A DNA stretch of 64,000 nt from JAYREN01 sp963663375 (GTDB taxonomy: Bacteria > Acidobacteriota > Holophagae > Holophagales > Holophagaceae): assembly GCA_963663375.1 (NCBI GenBank), contig OY760195.1, positions 1,798,001 to 1,862,000 on the forward strand, written 5' to 3'. The position numbers and the translations under genes are program-made. This document shows, piece after piece, positions 1 to 7,222 of this stretch. Below the pieces are notes generated by a model. The model was given only the letters and a program-made list of their open reading frames with translations, was not told the origin of the DNA and did no database searches. The number at the start of each line of letters is the position of its first letter. Position 1 is the first letter of the stretch.

Positions 1-557
1 CCCTCCACGCCGCCCGCCACGGCGAGATCCAGATCCCCGCAAGCGATCTGCTCCCAGGCCTGGCCCAGGGCCAGGAGGCTGCTGGAGCACGCATTCATGA
101 TGGTGCTGCGGGGGCCCATGGCCAGGAATCGCTGGGCAAGGCTGTCGGTGATGACTACCGGGGTCTCCCACACCGGTTCCGAGGCCCGGCCACGGCCACC
201 GGCGGCCCGCGCCAGCACGTAGCGTTCGGCCGAAGGCAGGCCCGAGGTCGCAGCGCCCTGGAACACCCCCCGACGACGGGGATCACCCCGTTCCAGGTCC
301 AACCCTGCCTGGGTCAGACATTCCTCCAGGGCCAGCAGCGCCAGGCTCTCACAGAAGTTGGCCCGCCTACCCCCCGGGGCATCCTTGGGCAGGTCGATTT
401 CGGCGGCGATCTGCACCTCTTCCCCCGGCATGGCCAGGTTGCGCAGGGGGCCCACGCCGCAATCCCCCGCCAGCACCCGAGCCCAGGTGGCCTCGGCATT
501 GAGCCCCAGGCTGGATACCAGGCCGAGACCCGTGACGACGACTCGCTTCGGGCTCAT
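1..557 (-). CDS. Beta-ketoacyl-ACP synthase (FabF-like), 3' part outside window
   Basis: Condensing enzyme that elongates an ACP-bound acyl chain with malonyl-ACP in the cytoplasm. About 185 N-terminal residues of the usual ~400 are visible; the rest lies beyond base 1. Translation begins MSPKRVVVTGLGLVSSLG, the usual KS start, and the nucleophile Cys is at about residue 157 in NACSSS. The ATG overlaps the stop of the upstream dehydratase as ATGA, so the two are translationally coupled. In this dehydratase-ACP context it may serve a specialised type II pathway (aryl-polyene-like) rather than housekeeping fatty acid synthesis; that is inference. Confidence 0.9.
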   Translation of the reverse strand, partial: MSPKRVVVTGLGLVSSLGLNAEATWARVLAGDCGVGPLRNLAMPGEEVQIAAEIDLPKDAPGGRRANFCESLALLALEECLTQAGLDLERGDPRRRGVFQGAATSGLPSAERYVLARAAGGRGRASEPVWETPVVITDSLAQRFLAMGPRSTIMNACSSSLLALGQAWEQIACGDLDLAVAGGVE

Positions 558-982
558 CGACCGAACTCCATGGGCGCGCCCTTCTTGAGCAGGAGCTTGG
601 CGGTGCAGAGCACCCGGCCCTCGCAGGTGACCATGCCCTCGATGCGCTGCAGGCCACCGAAGGCGGCCTCGGCACGCACTTCCAGCCGTAGGCGGTCGCC
701 CGGAAAGGCGGGGGCCTTGAAGCGGGCATCCACCACCTGGGCCAGGAAAACTGGGGTATTGCCATGGTTCTCAGTGTCGAGAAAGGCCCCGGTCTGGGCC
801 AGCATCTCGATCATGAGCACCCCGGGCACCAGGGGGCGCCCAGGCATGTGGCCCTGCAGGTAGGGCTCACCCATGCTCACCAGTTTTTCGGCCACGGCCC
901 GCACTCCGGGCTCACGCTCCAGCACCCGGTCCACGAAGAGGAACGGGAATCGATGCGGAAGCTGGCCCGTAACGGAATCCAT
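554..982 (-). CDS. FabZ-like 3-hydroxyacyl-ACP dehydratase
   Basis: Hot-dog fold dehydratase of 142 residues, the normal FabZ length. The N-terminal LPHRFPFLFVDRV and the segment GHMPGRPLVPGVLMIEMLAQ are the FabZ signature; His45 and Glu59 are the likely catalytic pair. It would dehydrate a 3-hydroxyacyl-ACP to the trans-2-enoyl form. It starts at the last base of the ACP gene and ends in a 4-base overlap with the ketosynthase, giving the order ACP, dehydratase, ketosynthase. Whether it is the general FabZ or belongs to a specialised lipid/polyene pathway cannot be decided without the genes to the left. Confidence 0.88.
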   Translation of the reverse strand: MDSVTGQLPHRFPFLFVDRVLEREPGVRAVAEKLVSMGEPYLQGHMPGRPLVPGVLMIEMLAQTGAFLDTENHGNTPVFLAQVVDARFKAPAFPGDRLRLEVRAEAAFGGLQRIEGMVTCEGRVLCTAKLLLKKGAPMEFGR

Positions 983-1239
983 CAGGCCTGCTGGTGTTCT
1001 TGAATGAAGGCCGCGAGGGATTCCACGTTGCGGAAGGCCTTCATGCCAGCTGCCTCGTCCTCGATCTTCACGCCAAAGGTCTGTTCGACCCCCAGCACCA
1101 GCTCCAGGGCGTCGATGCTGTCGAGGCCAAGTCCATCCCCGAAGAGGGGCGCCTGGTCCTCGATGTCGGCGGCGGTCATGCCTTCCAGCTTCAAGCGCTG
1201 GACGATCATCTCTTTCACGGCTTGCTTCAGATCGGTCAT
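982..1239 (-). CDS. Acyl carrier protein
   Basis: ACP of 85 residues. The phosphopantetheine attachment site is Ser41 in GLGLDSIDALEL. The Ile after the Ser, the FGDGLGLDS run before it and the position as first gene of an ACP-dehydratase-KS trio resemble carrier proteins of aryl-polyene-type clusters, whereas housekeeping AcpP usually has ADSLD. It would carry the growing chain for the two downstream enzymes. It is divergent from nuoA; the 133-bp gap holds both promoters. Confidence 0.9.
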   Translation of the reverse strand: MTDLKQAVKEMIVQRLKLEGMTAADIEDQAPLFGDGLGLDSIDALELVLGVEQTFGVKIEDEAAGMKAFRNVESLAAFIQEHQQA

Positions 1240-1304
1240 GGATTCCCCTGGAACCCCAATTCTATCCCTTCCGCCGGTCCCTCGTCACGGACTGCCCTCC
1301 AGGG

Positions 1305-1340
1305 ACACCCCAAAAGAAGCGGCTCCGCGGGGTGTATGAT
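1305..1340 (+). promoter_or_regulatory. Possible nuoA promoter region with inverted repeat
   Basis: A TATGAT hexamer at 1335-1340 looks like a -10 box, 33 bp before the nuoA ATG. It overlaps a 7-bp inverted repeat, ACACCCC (1305-1311) and GGGGTGT (1329-1335), with a 17-bp spacer. No good -35 is visible, so an activator could bind here. Function is inferred only. Confidence 0.3.
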
Positions 1341-1372
1341 CCATCCCGGAGCCCGCTCCCCTGGATGTCCCC

Positions 1373-1756
1373 ATGCCGACCCCTGACACACCCTTTCTCC
1401 CCGCTCTCCTCCTGCTGCTGCTGGCCTTGCTAGTCGGCATAGGCATCCTCTGGGTCTCCGGCTGGCTCCTGCCCCGGTTCCTCAAGCCCAACAACCCTCG
1501 GACAGAGAAGCTCACTCCCTACGAATGTGGGGTGCCCATGTTCCAGGAGAACGCTCGGCGGCGCTACAGCGTCAAGTTCTACCTGGTGGCCGTGCTCTTC
1601 ATCCTCTTTGATGTGGAAGCGGCCTTCCTGCTGCCCTGGGCCGTGCAGTTCAAGAGCAACCTCGCCTCCTTTTGGGTGATGATCGCCTTCATGGCCACCC
1701 TGCTGGTGGGCTACATCTACGTCTGGGGCAAGGGTGCCCTCGAGTGGGAGCGCTGA
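1373..1756 (+). CDS. nuoA: NADH-quinone oxidoreductase subunit A
   Basis: Membrane subunit of respiratory complex I, 127 residues, with three hydrophobic segments (about 8-35, 62-85, 95-118). The conserved loop LTPYECGVPMF and the segment LFDVEAAFLLPWA, which line the quinone-site region, are intact. It is the first gene of nuoABCD; nuoB begins one base after its stop. The subunit helps hold the peripheral arm on the membrane arm. Confidence 0.97.
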   Translation: MPTPDTPFLPALLLLLLALLVGIGILWVSGWLLPRFLKPNNPRTEKLTPYECGVPMFQENARRRYSVKFYLVAVLFILFDVEAAFLLPWAVQFKSNLASFWVMIAFMATLLVGYIYVWGKGALEWER

Positions 1757-1757
1757 G

Positions 1758-2366
1758 ATGGCGGAACTGAGCATCGACGACGCGGTCCTCACTACCCGCC
1801 TGGACGCCATCATGAACTGGGGCCGCAAGAACAGCCTCTGGCCCCTGCCCTACGGCACCGCCTGCTGCGCCATCGAGTTCATGAGCATGATGTCCTGCAA
1901 GTACGACTTCAGCCGCTTCGGCGCCGAGGCCCTGCGCTTCAGTCCCCGCCAGTCGGACCTGCTGCTGGTGCTGGGTACCATCACCAACAAGCAGGCTCCC
2001 GTGCTGCGCCAGATCTACGCCCAGATGGCCGAGCCCAAGTGGGTGATGAGCGTGGGCGTCTGCGCCAGCTCCGGCGGCGTGTATCGCACCTACGCCACCC
2101 TGCAGGGCATCGACCGCGTGGTGCCCGTGGACGTCTACGTGCCCGGCTGCCCGCCCCGCCCGGAGACCATCATCTACGGCGCCATGAAGCTGCAAGAGAA
2201 GATCACCGCCGAGGCCCTGAAGGCCCGCAAGGAGCACATCGACGCCTTCTACGAGAGTTTCGACCGCCAGAAACGCCTGGAGACCGCCAAGGGCCTCAGC
2301 TCCCACCAGGCCGTGCGGGAGATGATTCTTGAAGCCGGAGAAGCCGGCGCCCAGCGGATCTGGTGA
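1758..2366 (+). CDS. nuoB: NADH-quinone oxidoreductase subunit B
   Basis: Peripheral-arm subunit that binds terminal iron-sulfur cluster N2 and passes electrons to quinone; 202 residues. Cluster ligands are visible as Cys36-Cys37 (TACCAIEFM), Cys102 (VGVCASSGG) and Cys131 (PGCPPRPE). I chose the ATG one base after the nuoA stop; an earlier in-frame codon inside nuoA would add only eight unconserved residues. The C-terminus is an ordinary charged helix. A hairpin repeat separates it from nuoC. Confidence 0.97.
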   Translation: MAELSIDDAVLTTRLDAIMNWGRKNSLWPLPYGTACCAIEFMSMMSCKYDFSRFGAEALRFSPRQSDLLLVLGTITNKQAPVLRQIYAQMAEPKWVMSVGVCASSGGVYRTYATLQGIDRVVPVDVYVPGCPPRPETIIYGAMKLQEKITAEALKARKEHIDAFYESFDRQKRLETAKGLSSHQAVREMILEAGEAGAQRIW

Positions 2367-2375
2367 AAAGCATGG

Positions 2376-2463
2376 AACCGCGAATGAGGCGAATGTGCGC
2401 GAATAAAAACCACCAAGCCCATCTTTGCTTTTCATTCGCGGTAATTCGCGTGAATTCGCGGTT
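2376..2463. repeat. Hairpin repeat between nuoB and nuoC (CGCGAAT words)
   Basis: Two inverted arms, 2376-2408 and 2431-2463. Each begins (read outward-in) with AACCGCGAAT and contains three copies of (C)GCGAAT spaced about 10 bases. It fills almost the whole 109-bp gap inside the nuo operon and ends one base before the nuoC ribosome-binding site AGAGG. It belongs to the CRCRRAK-word superfamily described in the findings. Confidence 0.8.
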
Positions 2464-2475
2464 AGAGGTCTTTTC

Positions 2476-2970
2476 ATGATCATCGAACGCATCGAAGAAC
2501 TGCTGCCGGGGGCGATCCTGGATCACCATGATTTCCGCGGCGATCAGACGATCGTCGTGGACCGGAGCCGCCTGCTGGAGTTGGTGGACGCACTCTTCGC
2601 TGAGGGCTTCCAGCAGCTGCTGGACGTGACGGCGGTGGATTTTCTGGAGCGGGATCCTCGCTTCGACGTGGTGTACCACTTCCTCAACCTCACCAGCCAG
2701 GATCGTCTGCGCCTCAAGGTGCGCGTGAACGCAGGCGAGGCCGTGCCCAGCCTTACGGGTCGCTTCAAGTGCGCCGACTGGAGCGAGCGCGAGGTGCACG
2801 ATATGTTCGGCCTCTCCTTCGAGGGCCGAGAGAAGCTGGAGCGCCTGCTCATGTGGGAGGACTTCCCTGGCCACCCGCTACGCAAGGACTTCCCCCTGGA
2901 TGGTGGCGACATCTTCTGTGATGACACCGGCGCCTCGTACGCGGGCGACGCCAAGAGTCTCCAGGCCTGA
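2476..2970 (+). CDS. nuoC: NADH-quinone oxidoreductase subunit C
   Basis: The 30-kDa hydrophilic subunit of complex I, 164 residues. The C-terminal part has the family signature ADWSEREVHDMFGLSFEG followed by HPLRKDFPL. The ATG at 2476 follows AGAGG by seven bases. An upstream in-frame ATG lies in the hairpin repeat and would add 17 residues encoded by repeat sequence, so I reject it. nuoC and nuoD are separate genes here, not fused as in E. coli. Confidence 0.96.
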   Translation: MIIERIEELLPGAILDHHDFRGDQTIVVDRSRLLELVDALFAEGFQQLLDVTAVDFLERDPRFDVVYHFLNLTSQDRLRLKVRVNAGEAVPSLTGRFKCADWSEREVHDMFGLSFEGREKLERLLMWEDFPGHPLRKDFPLDGGDIFCDDTGASYAGDAKSLQA

Positions 2971-2977
2971 GGTGGAC

Positions 2978-4183
2978 ATGAACCCGAACCCCGCCACCCT
3001 CGAGCGCGACGGCGAGCGCATGATCGTCAACCTGGGGCCCTCGCACCCGGCCACCCACGGCACCCTGCGCATCATCATGGAACTGGACGGTGAGTTCATC
3101 ACCAAGGCCACCCCCGAGATCGGCTACCTGCACCGGGGCGTGGAGAAGCTGGGCGAGAACCTCAGCTACCACCAGTTCATCCCCCTCACGGACCGGCTGA
3201 ACTACTGCTCTTCCATCATGAATAACGTGGGCTACACCCTGGCGGTGGAGAAGTTGCTGGGCATCCAGGATCCGCCTCGCAGCCAGGTGATCCGCGTGCT
3301 GGTGAGCGAGCTGGCGCGCATCGGCGACCACATCGTGTGCGTGGGCATCAACGCCGTGGATATCGGCGCCTTCACCGCCTTCCTCTATCTCTTCAAGGAG
3401 CGCGAAACCATCTACGATCTCTTCGAGATGGCCGCAGGGCAGCGCCTGCACACCAGTTTCACCCGCATCGGCGGCCTGATGCGCGATCTCCCCGAGGGCT
3501 TCCTGCCCCTGCTGGAACAGTTCCAGGACAGCATGCCCCGCACCATCGACGAGATGGAAAAGCTGCTCACCCGCAACCCCATCTGGCACGGCCGCACCAA
3601 GGGCGTGGGCAGGATCACCGCGGAGGATGCCATCTCCTGGGGCTACACCGGCCCCTGCCTCCGCGCCGCGGGCGTGGCCCAGGATCTGCGCAAGGCGCAG
3701 CCCTACCTGGGGTACGAAGGCTACGACTTCGATATCCCCATCGGCACCTGCGGCGATGTGTACGACCGCTACCTGGTGCGCACCGAGGAGATGCGCCAGA
3801 GCCTGCGCATCATCGGACAGTGCGTGGCCAAGCTCAAGGAACTCGGGCCCGGCTCCGTCATCGTGGACGACTACAAGATCGCCCTGCCCCCCAAGGAGAA
3901 GGTCTACACCCGCATGGAGAGCCTCATCCACCACTTCAAGCTGGTGATGCACGGCATGGAAATGCCCGTGGGCGAGGTCTACAGTGCCACCGAGGCGGCC
4001 AACGGCGAACTGGGCTATTACATCGTGAGCGACGGCGGCAAAAGCCCCTACCGCATCCACGTCCGCCCCCCCTGCTTCCCCATCTTCAACAGCTTCGACG
4101 AGCAGGTACGAGGCGGCCTCATCGCCGACTCTTTGGCCATCCTCGGCGCTATGAATATCATTGCGGGCGAACTGGATCGGTAG
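2978..4183 (+). CDS. nuoD: NADH-quinone oxidoreductase subunit D
   Basis: The 49-kDa subunit, 401 residues, which forms the quinone pocket with NuoB. GPSHPATHGTLRI near the N-terminus is the quinone-site signature, and the protein ends in AGELDR, matching the usual G-E-x-D-R end of NuoD. The ATG at 2978 follows AGGTGG and lies 7 bases after nuoC. The last 24 bases of the gene and the following ~110 bp are copied again 200 bp downstream. No further nuo gene follows directly; nuoEF lie 4 kb on. Confidence 0.97.
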   Translation: MNPNPATLERDGERMIVNLGPSHPATHGTLRIIMELDGEFITKATPEIGYLHRGVEKLGENLSYHQFIPLTDRLNYCSSIMNNVGYTLAVEKLLGIQDPPRSQVIRVLVSELARIGDHIVCVGINAVDIGAFTAFLYLFKERETIYDLFEMAAGQRLHTSFTRIGGLMRDLPEGFLPLLEQFQDSMPRTIDEMEKLLTRNPIWHGRTKGVGRITAEDAISWGYTGPCLRAAGVAQDLRKAQPYLGYEGYDFDIPIGTCGDVYDRYLVRTEEMRQSLRIIGQCVAKLKELGPGSVIVDDYKIALPPKEKVYTRMESLIHHFKLVMHGMEMPVGEVYSATEAANGELGYYIVSDGGKSPYRIHVRPPCFPIFNSFDEQVRGGLIADSLAILGAMNIIAGELDR

Positions 4184-4493
4184 ACCGAAATCCTCATCGT
4201 GTCCGACACGATGGAAGGAAGCGCCGTAGCGGGGTGGGCCCTGGCCCGCCCCGCTGGCGCTATGGTCACCCGACGCGGCAACGCCGTGGAGGGGGACGAC
4301 GGAATGGCCGCAGGACATTCCGCCCGCAGGGCGCGGCACAGCAGTGCCGCGTCAGCGTGATTGCGGGCGAACTGGACCGATAGACCGAAACCCACACCGT
4401 GTCCGACACGATGGACTGAAGCGCCGAAGCGGGGTGGGTCCTGGCCATCCCCGCGGGTGCGATGGTCACCCGACATGGCAGCGCCGTGGATGG
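4160..4493. repeat. Imperfect duplication of the nuoD 3' end, 200-bp offset
   Basis: Bases 4160-4293 and 4360-4493 are diverged copies at exactly 200 bp. Both contain TTGCGGGCGAACTGGA followed by a TAG stop, then the palindrome GTGTCCGACAC, then GCGCC(g)tAGCGGGGTGGG-like sequence and ATGGTCACCCGAC. The first copy includes the genuine end of nuoD (AGELDR); the second is a non-functional remnant encoding the same residues. About 66 bp of unrelated sequence sits between them. Confidence 0.85.
4220..4261 (+). repeat. Strong hairpin downstream of nuoD
   Basis: AGCGCC-gt-AGCGGGGTGGGCC pairs with GGCCCGCCCCGCTGGCGCT across a 2-base gap, giving a stem of about 19 bp with one bulge and one G-U pair. 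It begins 37 bases after the nuoD stop. There is no T-run, so it is not a classical intrinsic terminator; it may stabilise the 3' end of the nuoABCD message. The second duplicated copy keeps only part of the pairing. Confidence 0.6.
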
Positions 4494-4511
4494 GTTTCCC
4501 TTTCTTCTGCC

Positions 4512-4641
4512 CTCTTTGCGTTCTCTGTGGCCAAATCCCAAAAGGAACCGCCGGATAGCCATCCCCAAGCTGTCGCTCATCCCGGCGGCCGACTTCCGGC
4601 AAGGATTGATTGAAGCCACAAAGAACACAAAATACGCAAAG
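4512..4641. repeat. Inverted repeat of CACAAAG/CGCAAAG words, inside-out
   Basis: The left arm, 4512-4532, is CTCTTTGCGTTCTCTGTGGC plus C; the right arm, 4615-4641, starts GCCACAAAGAACACAAAA and ends ACGCAAAG. The right arm has three words (CACAAAG, CACAAAA, CGCAAAG) at 9-base spacing, and the left arm carries the same kind of words on the other strand. The arms point away from each other, the reverse of the nuoB-nuoC element. Confidence 0.7.
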
Positions 4642-4664
4642 CCCAAATATCGGCCTGACTCCGC

Positions 4665-4884
4665 CGCGAAGGAATCCACGAAGGGAAAAGGTCGTTGAAA
4701 CCGCGAATGCACGCGAATGGTCGCGAATGCCCCCATCAAGGCCCGCCTGGGCCTGCGGCCCCCAGTCGCGCATGCGCGGCTGGCCTTTCAAGCGGCGTTC
4801 CGCCCGGCCTTCGATGGCTGGGCGATACGCAAGCTTGAAAGGAGGCGGAACGGAGGGTGTATGCCATTCGCCCACTTCGCGATC
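4665..4884. repeat. CGCGAAG/CGCGAAT word cluster with inverted partner
   Basis: CGCGAAG (4665) and CACGAAG (4677) are followed by a clean three-word arm at 4699-4729: CGCGAAT, CGCGAAT, CGCGAAT at 10-base spacing, preceded by AACC. An inverted partner with ATTCGCC and CTTCGCG lies at about 4865-4884. The 135 bp between them hold smaller palindromes and no gene. Confidence 0.6.
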
Positions 4885-4932
4885 CGGTCTTTCTGGCGGA
4901 GTTTGGCCGATAATCGGGATCCCCCGAGTCAC

Positions 4933-5343
4933 TCAGGCCTTGCTGGATGGTTCCCGGGTCGCGGCCACCATGCGCAGATCCTCCTGCTGGATGTGCCGCA
5001 CGAACCAGTTCTCCAGGAAGCGCACCACTTCAGCGCCCTTCAGCTCGGGATCCCCTGCCGGGGCATCGGCCAAGGCCTTCACCTGGAGGGTGAAGTTGTG
5101 GTGCCATTCCCGGTGTGCTTCCGCCTGGAGGTAGGCGTGCCGAGCCATCCATTCCTCCTCCGTGCGGAAATGGATGGCCGAATAGGCCTTCAGGAAGTCA
5201 AAGGTCTTCACCAGCTCGCGCTCTCCATCGCCCCTCTCCAGGGCGGTCTTTAGGCGGGAGAACGTATCGAACAGCGTGCGGTGCTGCCGATCGATCTCCG
5301 GATGACCGGTCTCGAGACCCTTGTTCCACGTGCTGGATTCCAT
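4933..5343 (-). CDS. Bacteriohemerythrin
   Basis: Small O2-binding four-helix protein with a non-haem di-iron centre, 136 residues. Expected ligands are visible in order: GHPEIDRQH near residues 13-21, HFRTEEEW near 58-65, HREWHHNF near 77-84 and HIQQED near 115-120. The ATG at 5343 is preceded at good spacing by GGGAGAG; an in-frame ATG 21 bases upstream lacks a ribosome-binding site. Likely stores or senses oxygen in the cytoplasm. It follows the MFS gene on the same strand with a 36-bp gap. Confidence 0.92.
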   Translation of the reverse strand: MESSTWNKGLETGHPEIDRQHRTLFDTFSRLKTALERGDGERELVKTFDFLKAYSAIHFRTEEEWMARHAYLQAEAHREWHHNFTLQVKALADAPAGDPELKGAEVVRFLENWFVRHIQQEDLRMVAATREPSSKA

Positions 5344-5379
5344 GATCTCTCCCGACAGGGCCATTCATCGGGTCTGGCC

Positions 5380-6606
5380 CTAGGACGCCTGAATCCTGCC
5401 GTGTTCTTCCCGCATAATCCAACCGTAGGCCGCCGCCACCAGCAGGCAGCCCACACCCCCCAGGGCCAGGGCGGAGGACACGCCGATGCGGGCCGCGATG
5501 TGCCCAGCCACGAAACCGCCCAGGGGCATGGCTCCCATGAAGACCGTGGCGTGAAGGGCCACGATCCGGCCCCTCAGGGCGCCGGGCACCAGGAGCTGCA
5601 CCAGGGTGTTGTTGGAGGTATTCACGGTCACCATGCAGAACCCGAGGGGGACGATCAGCAGCACGGAAAGCCAGGGCAGCTGCGAGAAAGCGAAGGCCGG
5701 GAGCACCACTCCCAGGGCGGCCAGGGCCCATCCCATCGTGCGGGAGAGACCCGCCGGATCCCGATGGGAGGCGAGGCGCAGGGCGCCCAGGGTGGCGCCG
5801 ACACCACCCGCCCCCATCAACCAGCCCAGCAGGCGCGGTCCGGCCTCCAGCATGTCCTTGGCCACCGCGGGCATCAGCACGGTGTAGGGCATGCCCAGGA
5901 AGGTCGACAGCCCCACCAGGAGGAAAAGACGGCGCATCTCGGCCGAAGCCCGGACGAAGCGCAGGCCCTCCACGAATTCATCCCACAGCCGCCGAGGCAG
6001 ACCTGTCTTGGCGAGGGCTGGCATCGTCACCAGCAGCAGCGCCGACAAGGCCGCCAGGTAACTCACCGCATTCAGCAGGAAGCACAGGCCCTCGCCGTAG
6101 CCCGCCACCACGAGACCCGCCAGGGAAGGGCCCAGGATGCGGCTGCCATGGAAGAGACTGGAGTTCAGGGCAATGGCATTGGGCAGGTCCTCCTTGGGCA
6201 CGGATCGCCCCACGAGCACCTGACTCGCCGGCATATCGAAGGCGTTCACCACCCCCATCACCACGGCCAGGATCAGGACATGGGGAATGCCCACCCGGTG
6301 GGTGAGGGTGAGGTACCCCAGGGTCGCGGCCTGCAGCAGGAGCAGGCTCTGGGTCACCAGCACGATGCGGCGGGGATCCACCCGATCCGCCAGGGCGCCC
6401 CCCCAAACTCCCAGGAGAAATGACGGCCCGAGGCCCGCCAAAGCGACCAGTCCCAGCAGCTCGGGCCGATGGCTCAGCCTGTAGACCAGCCAGCCCTGGG
6501 CTACGGTCTGCATCCAGGTACCCACCATGGACACGAGCTGGCCCGTGAAGATCAGTCGATAGTTCCGGTGGCGTAGGGCCCGGAAGGATGAAGCCAGGGC
6601 GGCCAT
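5380..6606 (-). CDS. MFS exporter (MFS_3/EntS-like)
   Basis: Major facilitator of 408 residues with about 12 hydrophobic segments. The start MAALASSFRALRHRNYRLIFTGQLVSMVG is typical of the MFS_3 (DUF894/EntS-like) exporters, and GALADRVDPRRIVLV matches the conserved loop between helices 2 and 3. Substrate cannot be read from sequence; the family exports siderophores and drugs. It begins one base after the stop of the MarR gene, so the pair is almost certainly co-transcribed and controlled by that regulator. Confidence 0.9.
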   Translation of the reverse strand: MAALASSFRALRHRNYRLIFTGQLVSMVGTWMQTVAQGWLVYRLSHRPELLGLVALAGLGPSFLLGVWGGALADRVDPRRIVLVTQSLLLLQAATLGYLTLTHRVGIPHVLILAVVMGVVNAFDMPASQVLVGRSVPKEDLPNAIALNSSLFHGSRILGPSLAGLVVAGYGEGLCFLLNAVSYLAALSALLLVTMPALAKTGLPRRLWDEFVEGLRFVRASAEMRRLFLLVGLSTFLGMPYTVLMPAVAKDMLEAGPRLLGWLMGAGGVGATLGALRLASHRDPAGLSRTMGWALAALGVVLPAFAFSQLPWLSVLLIVPLGFCMVTVNTSNNTLVQLLVPGALRGRIVALHATVFMGAMPLGGFVAGHIAARIGVSSALALGGVGCLLVAAAYGWIMREEHGRIQAS

Positions 6607-6607
6607 T

Positions 6608-7099
6608 TCAGGCTCCGCCTTCCGGCTCGCCGAGCCCTCGAATGCCCACCCGAAGCTGATCCAGCAGCGCCACGAGGAGCACTCGATCCTCGGCGGACAG
6701 CAGGCCTTCAAGCTCCCGTAGGAAGGCAGCATGGGCGGGCGCGACCTCAGCTTGGCTGGCCTCTCCGGCAGGCGTCAGCACCACATGACAGCTCCGCCGA
6801 TCCCTGGGGTTGGCCTGACGGGCCACCAACCCGATCCCCACGAGGCGGTCCACGAGCCTGGGCACATCGGCGCTGCGGCTGATGACCCGGCGGCGGACCT
6901 CCCCGATGGTGTAGCCCTCGGCGGGACCGCCCTTGAGGATCCGGAGCACGTTGAACTGCTGATCCGTGAGCCCGGCGGGCTTGAAGACTCGCTCGTCCAG
7001 GAGCCGGGTCAAGTGTTCCCGGGTAAGGAGCACGGAAAGGGCCAGCTCGTGCCCCGGATCCAGGGGCTTTCCGATGTTCAATTCCGCCTCAATGCCCAT
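6608..7099 (-). CDS. MarR-family transcriptional regulator
   Basis: Winged-helix regulator of 163 residues. GLTDQQFNVLRILKG begins the DNA-binding domain; SRSADVPRLVDRLVGIGLVAR is the recognition helix, and NPRDRRSCHVVLTPAG is the wing with its typical DxR. The chosen ATG (MGIEAELN) removes a long unconserved extension that would run over the promoter. It heads the operon with the MFS exporter, the classic MarR-pump arrangement, and is divergent from yceI with a likely operator between them. Confidence 0.92.
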   Translation of the reverse strand: MGIEAELNIGKPLDPGHELALSVLLTREHLTRLLDERVFKPAGLTDQQFNVLRILKGGPAEGYTIGEVRRRVISRSADVPRLVDRLVGIGLVARQANPRDRRSCHVVLTPAGEASQAEVAPAHAAFLRELEGLLSAEDRVLLVALLDQLRVGIRGLGEPEGGA

Positions 7100-7139
7100 G
7101 TAATCGAGTCCTCTCAGGGCAAGCCTAGCAGTGGGAGAC

Positions 7140-7178
7140 CTTTTTGAACCCCAAAAAAGTGTTGTCACATCTTTTTTG
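7140..7178. promoter_or_regulatory. Likely MarR operator (three alternating half-sites)
   Basis: CAAAAAAG (7152-7159) and CTTTTTTG (7171-7178) are a perfect 8-bp inverted repeat with an 11-bp spacer. A third half-site, CTTTTTG at 7140-7146, pairs with the same middle element. It lies between the divergent MarR gene and yceI, about 40-75 bp from each start, where an autoregulatory MarR site is expected. The spacer TGTTGTCACAT is itself partly palindromic. Confidence 0.6.
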
Positions 7179-7222
7179 AGCGACGCATCCCAAGATCACG
7201 GATAACGCCCCAGGAGGCTCCC

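Larger units (their letters stand above)
4184..4932. other. 749-bp gene-free repeat region
   Basis: Gap between nuoD and the hemerythrin gene. I see no plausible gene: open frames here are repeat-derived with no recognisable protein. It contains the nuoD 3' duplication (4160-4493), one AAAG-type inverted element (4512-4641) and one CGCGAA-type element (4665-4884). A smaller inverted pair, CTTTCAAGC / GCTTGAAAG, lies at about 4786-4838. Confidence 0.7.

Noticed and set aside
2376..4884. Possible CRISPR array
   Set aside because: Word spacing is only 8-10 bases, there are no unique 30-base spacers, and no cas genes.
4048..4932. 294-codon minus-strand frame across the nuoD end and repeat region
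   Set aside because: It covers duplicated non-coding sequence and the antisense of nuoD; both copies give similar residues only because of the duplication.
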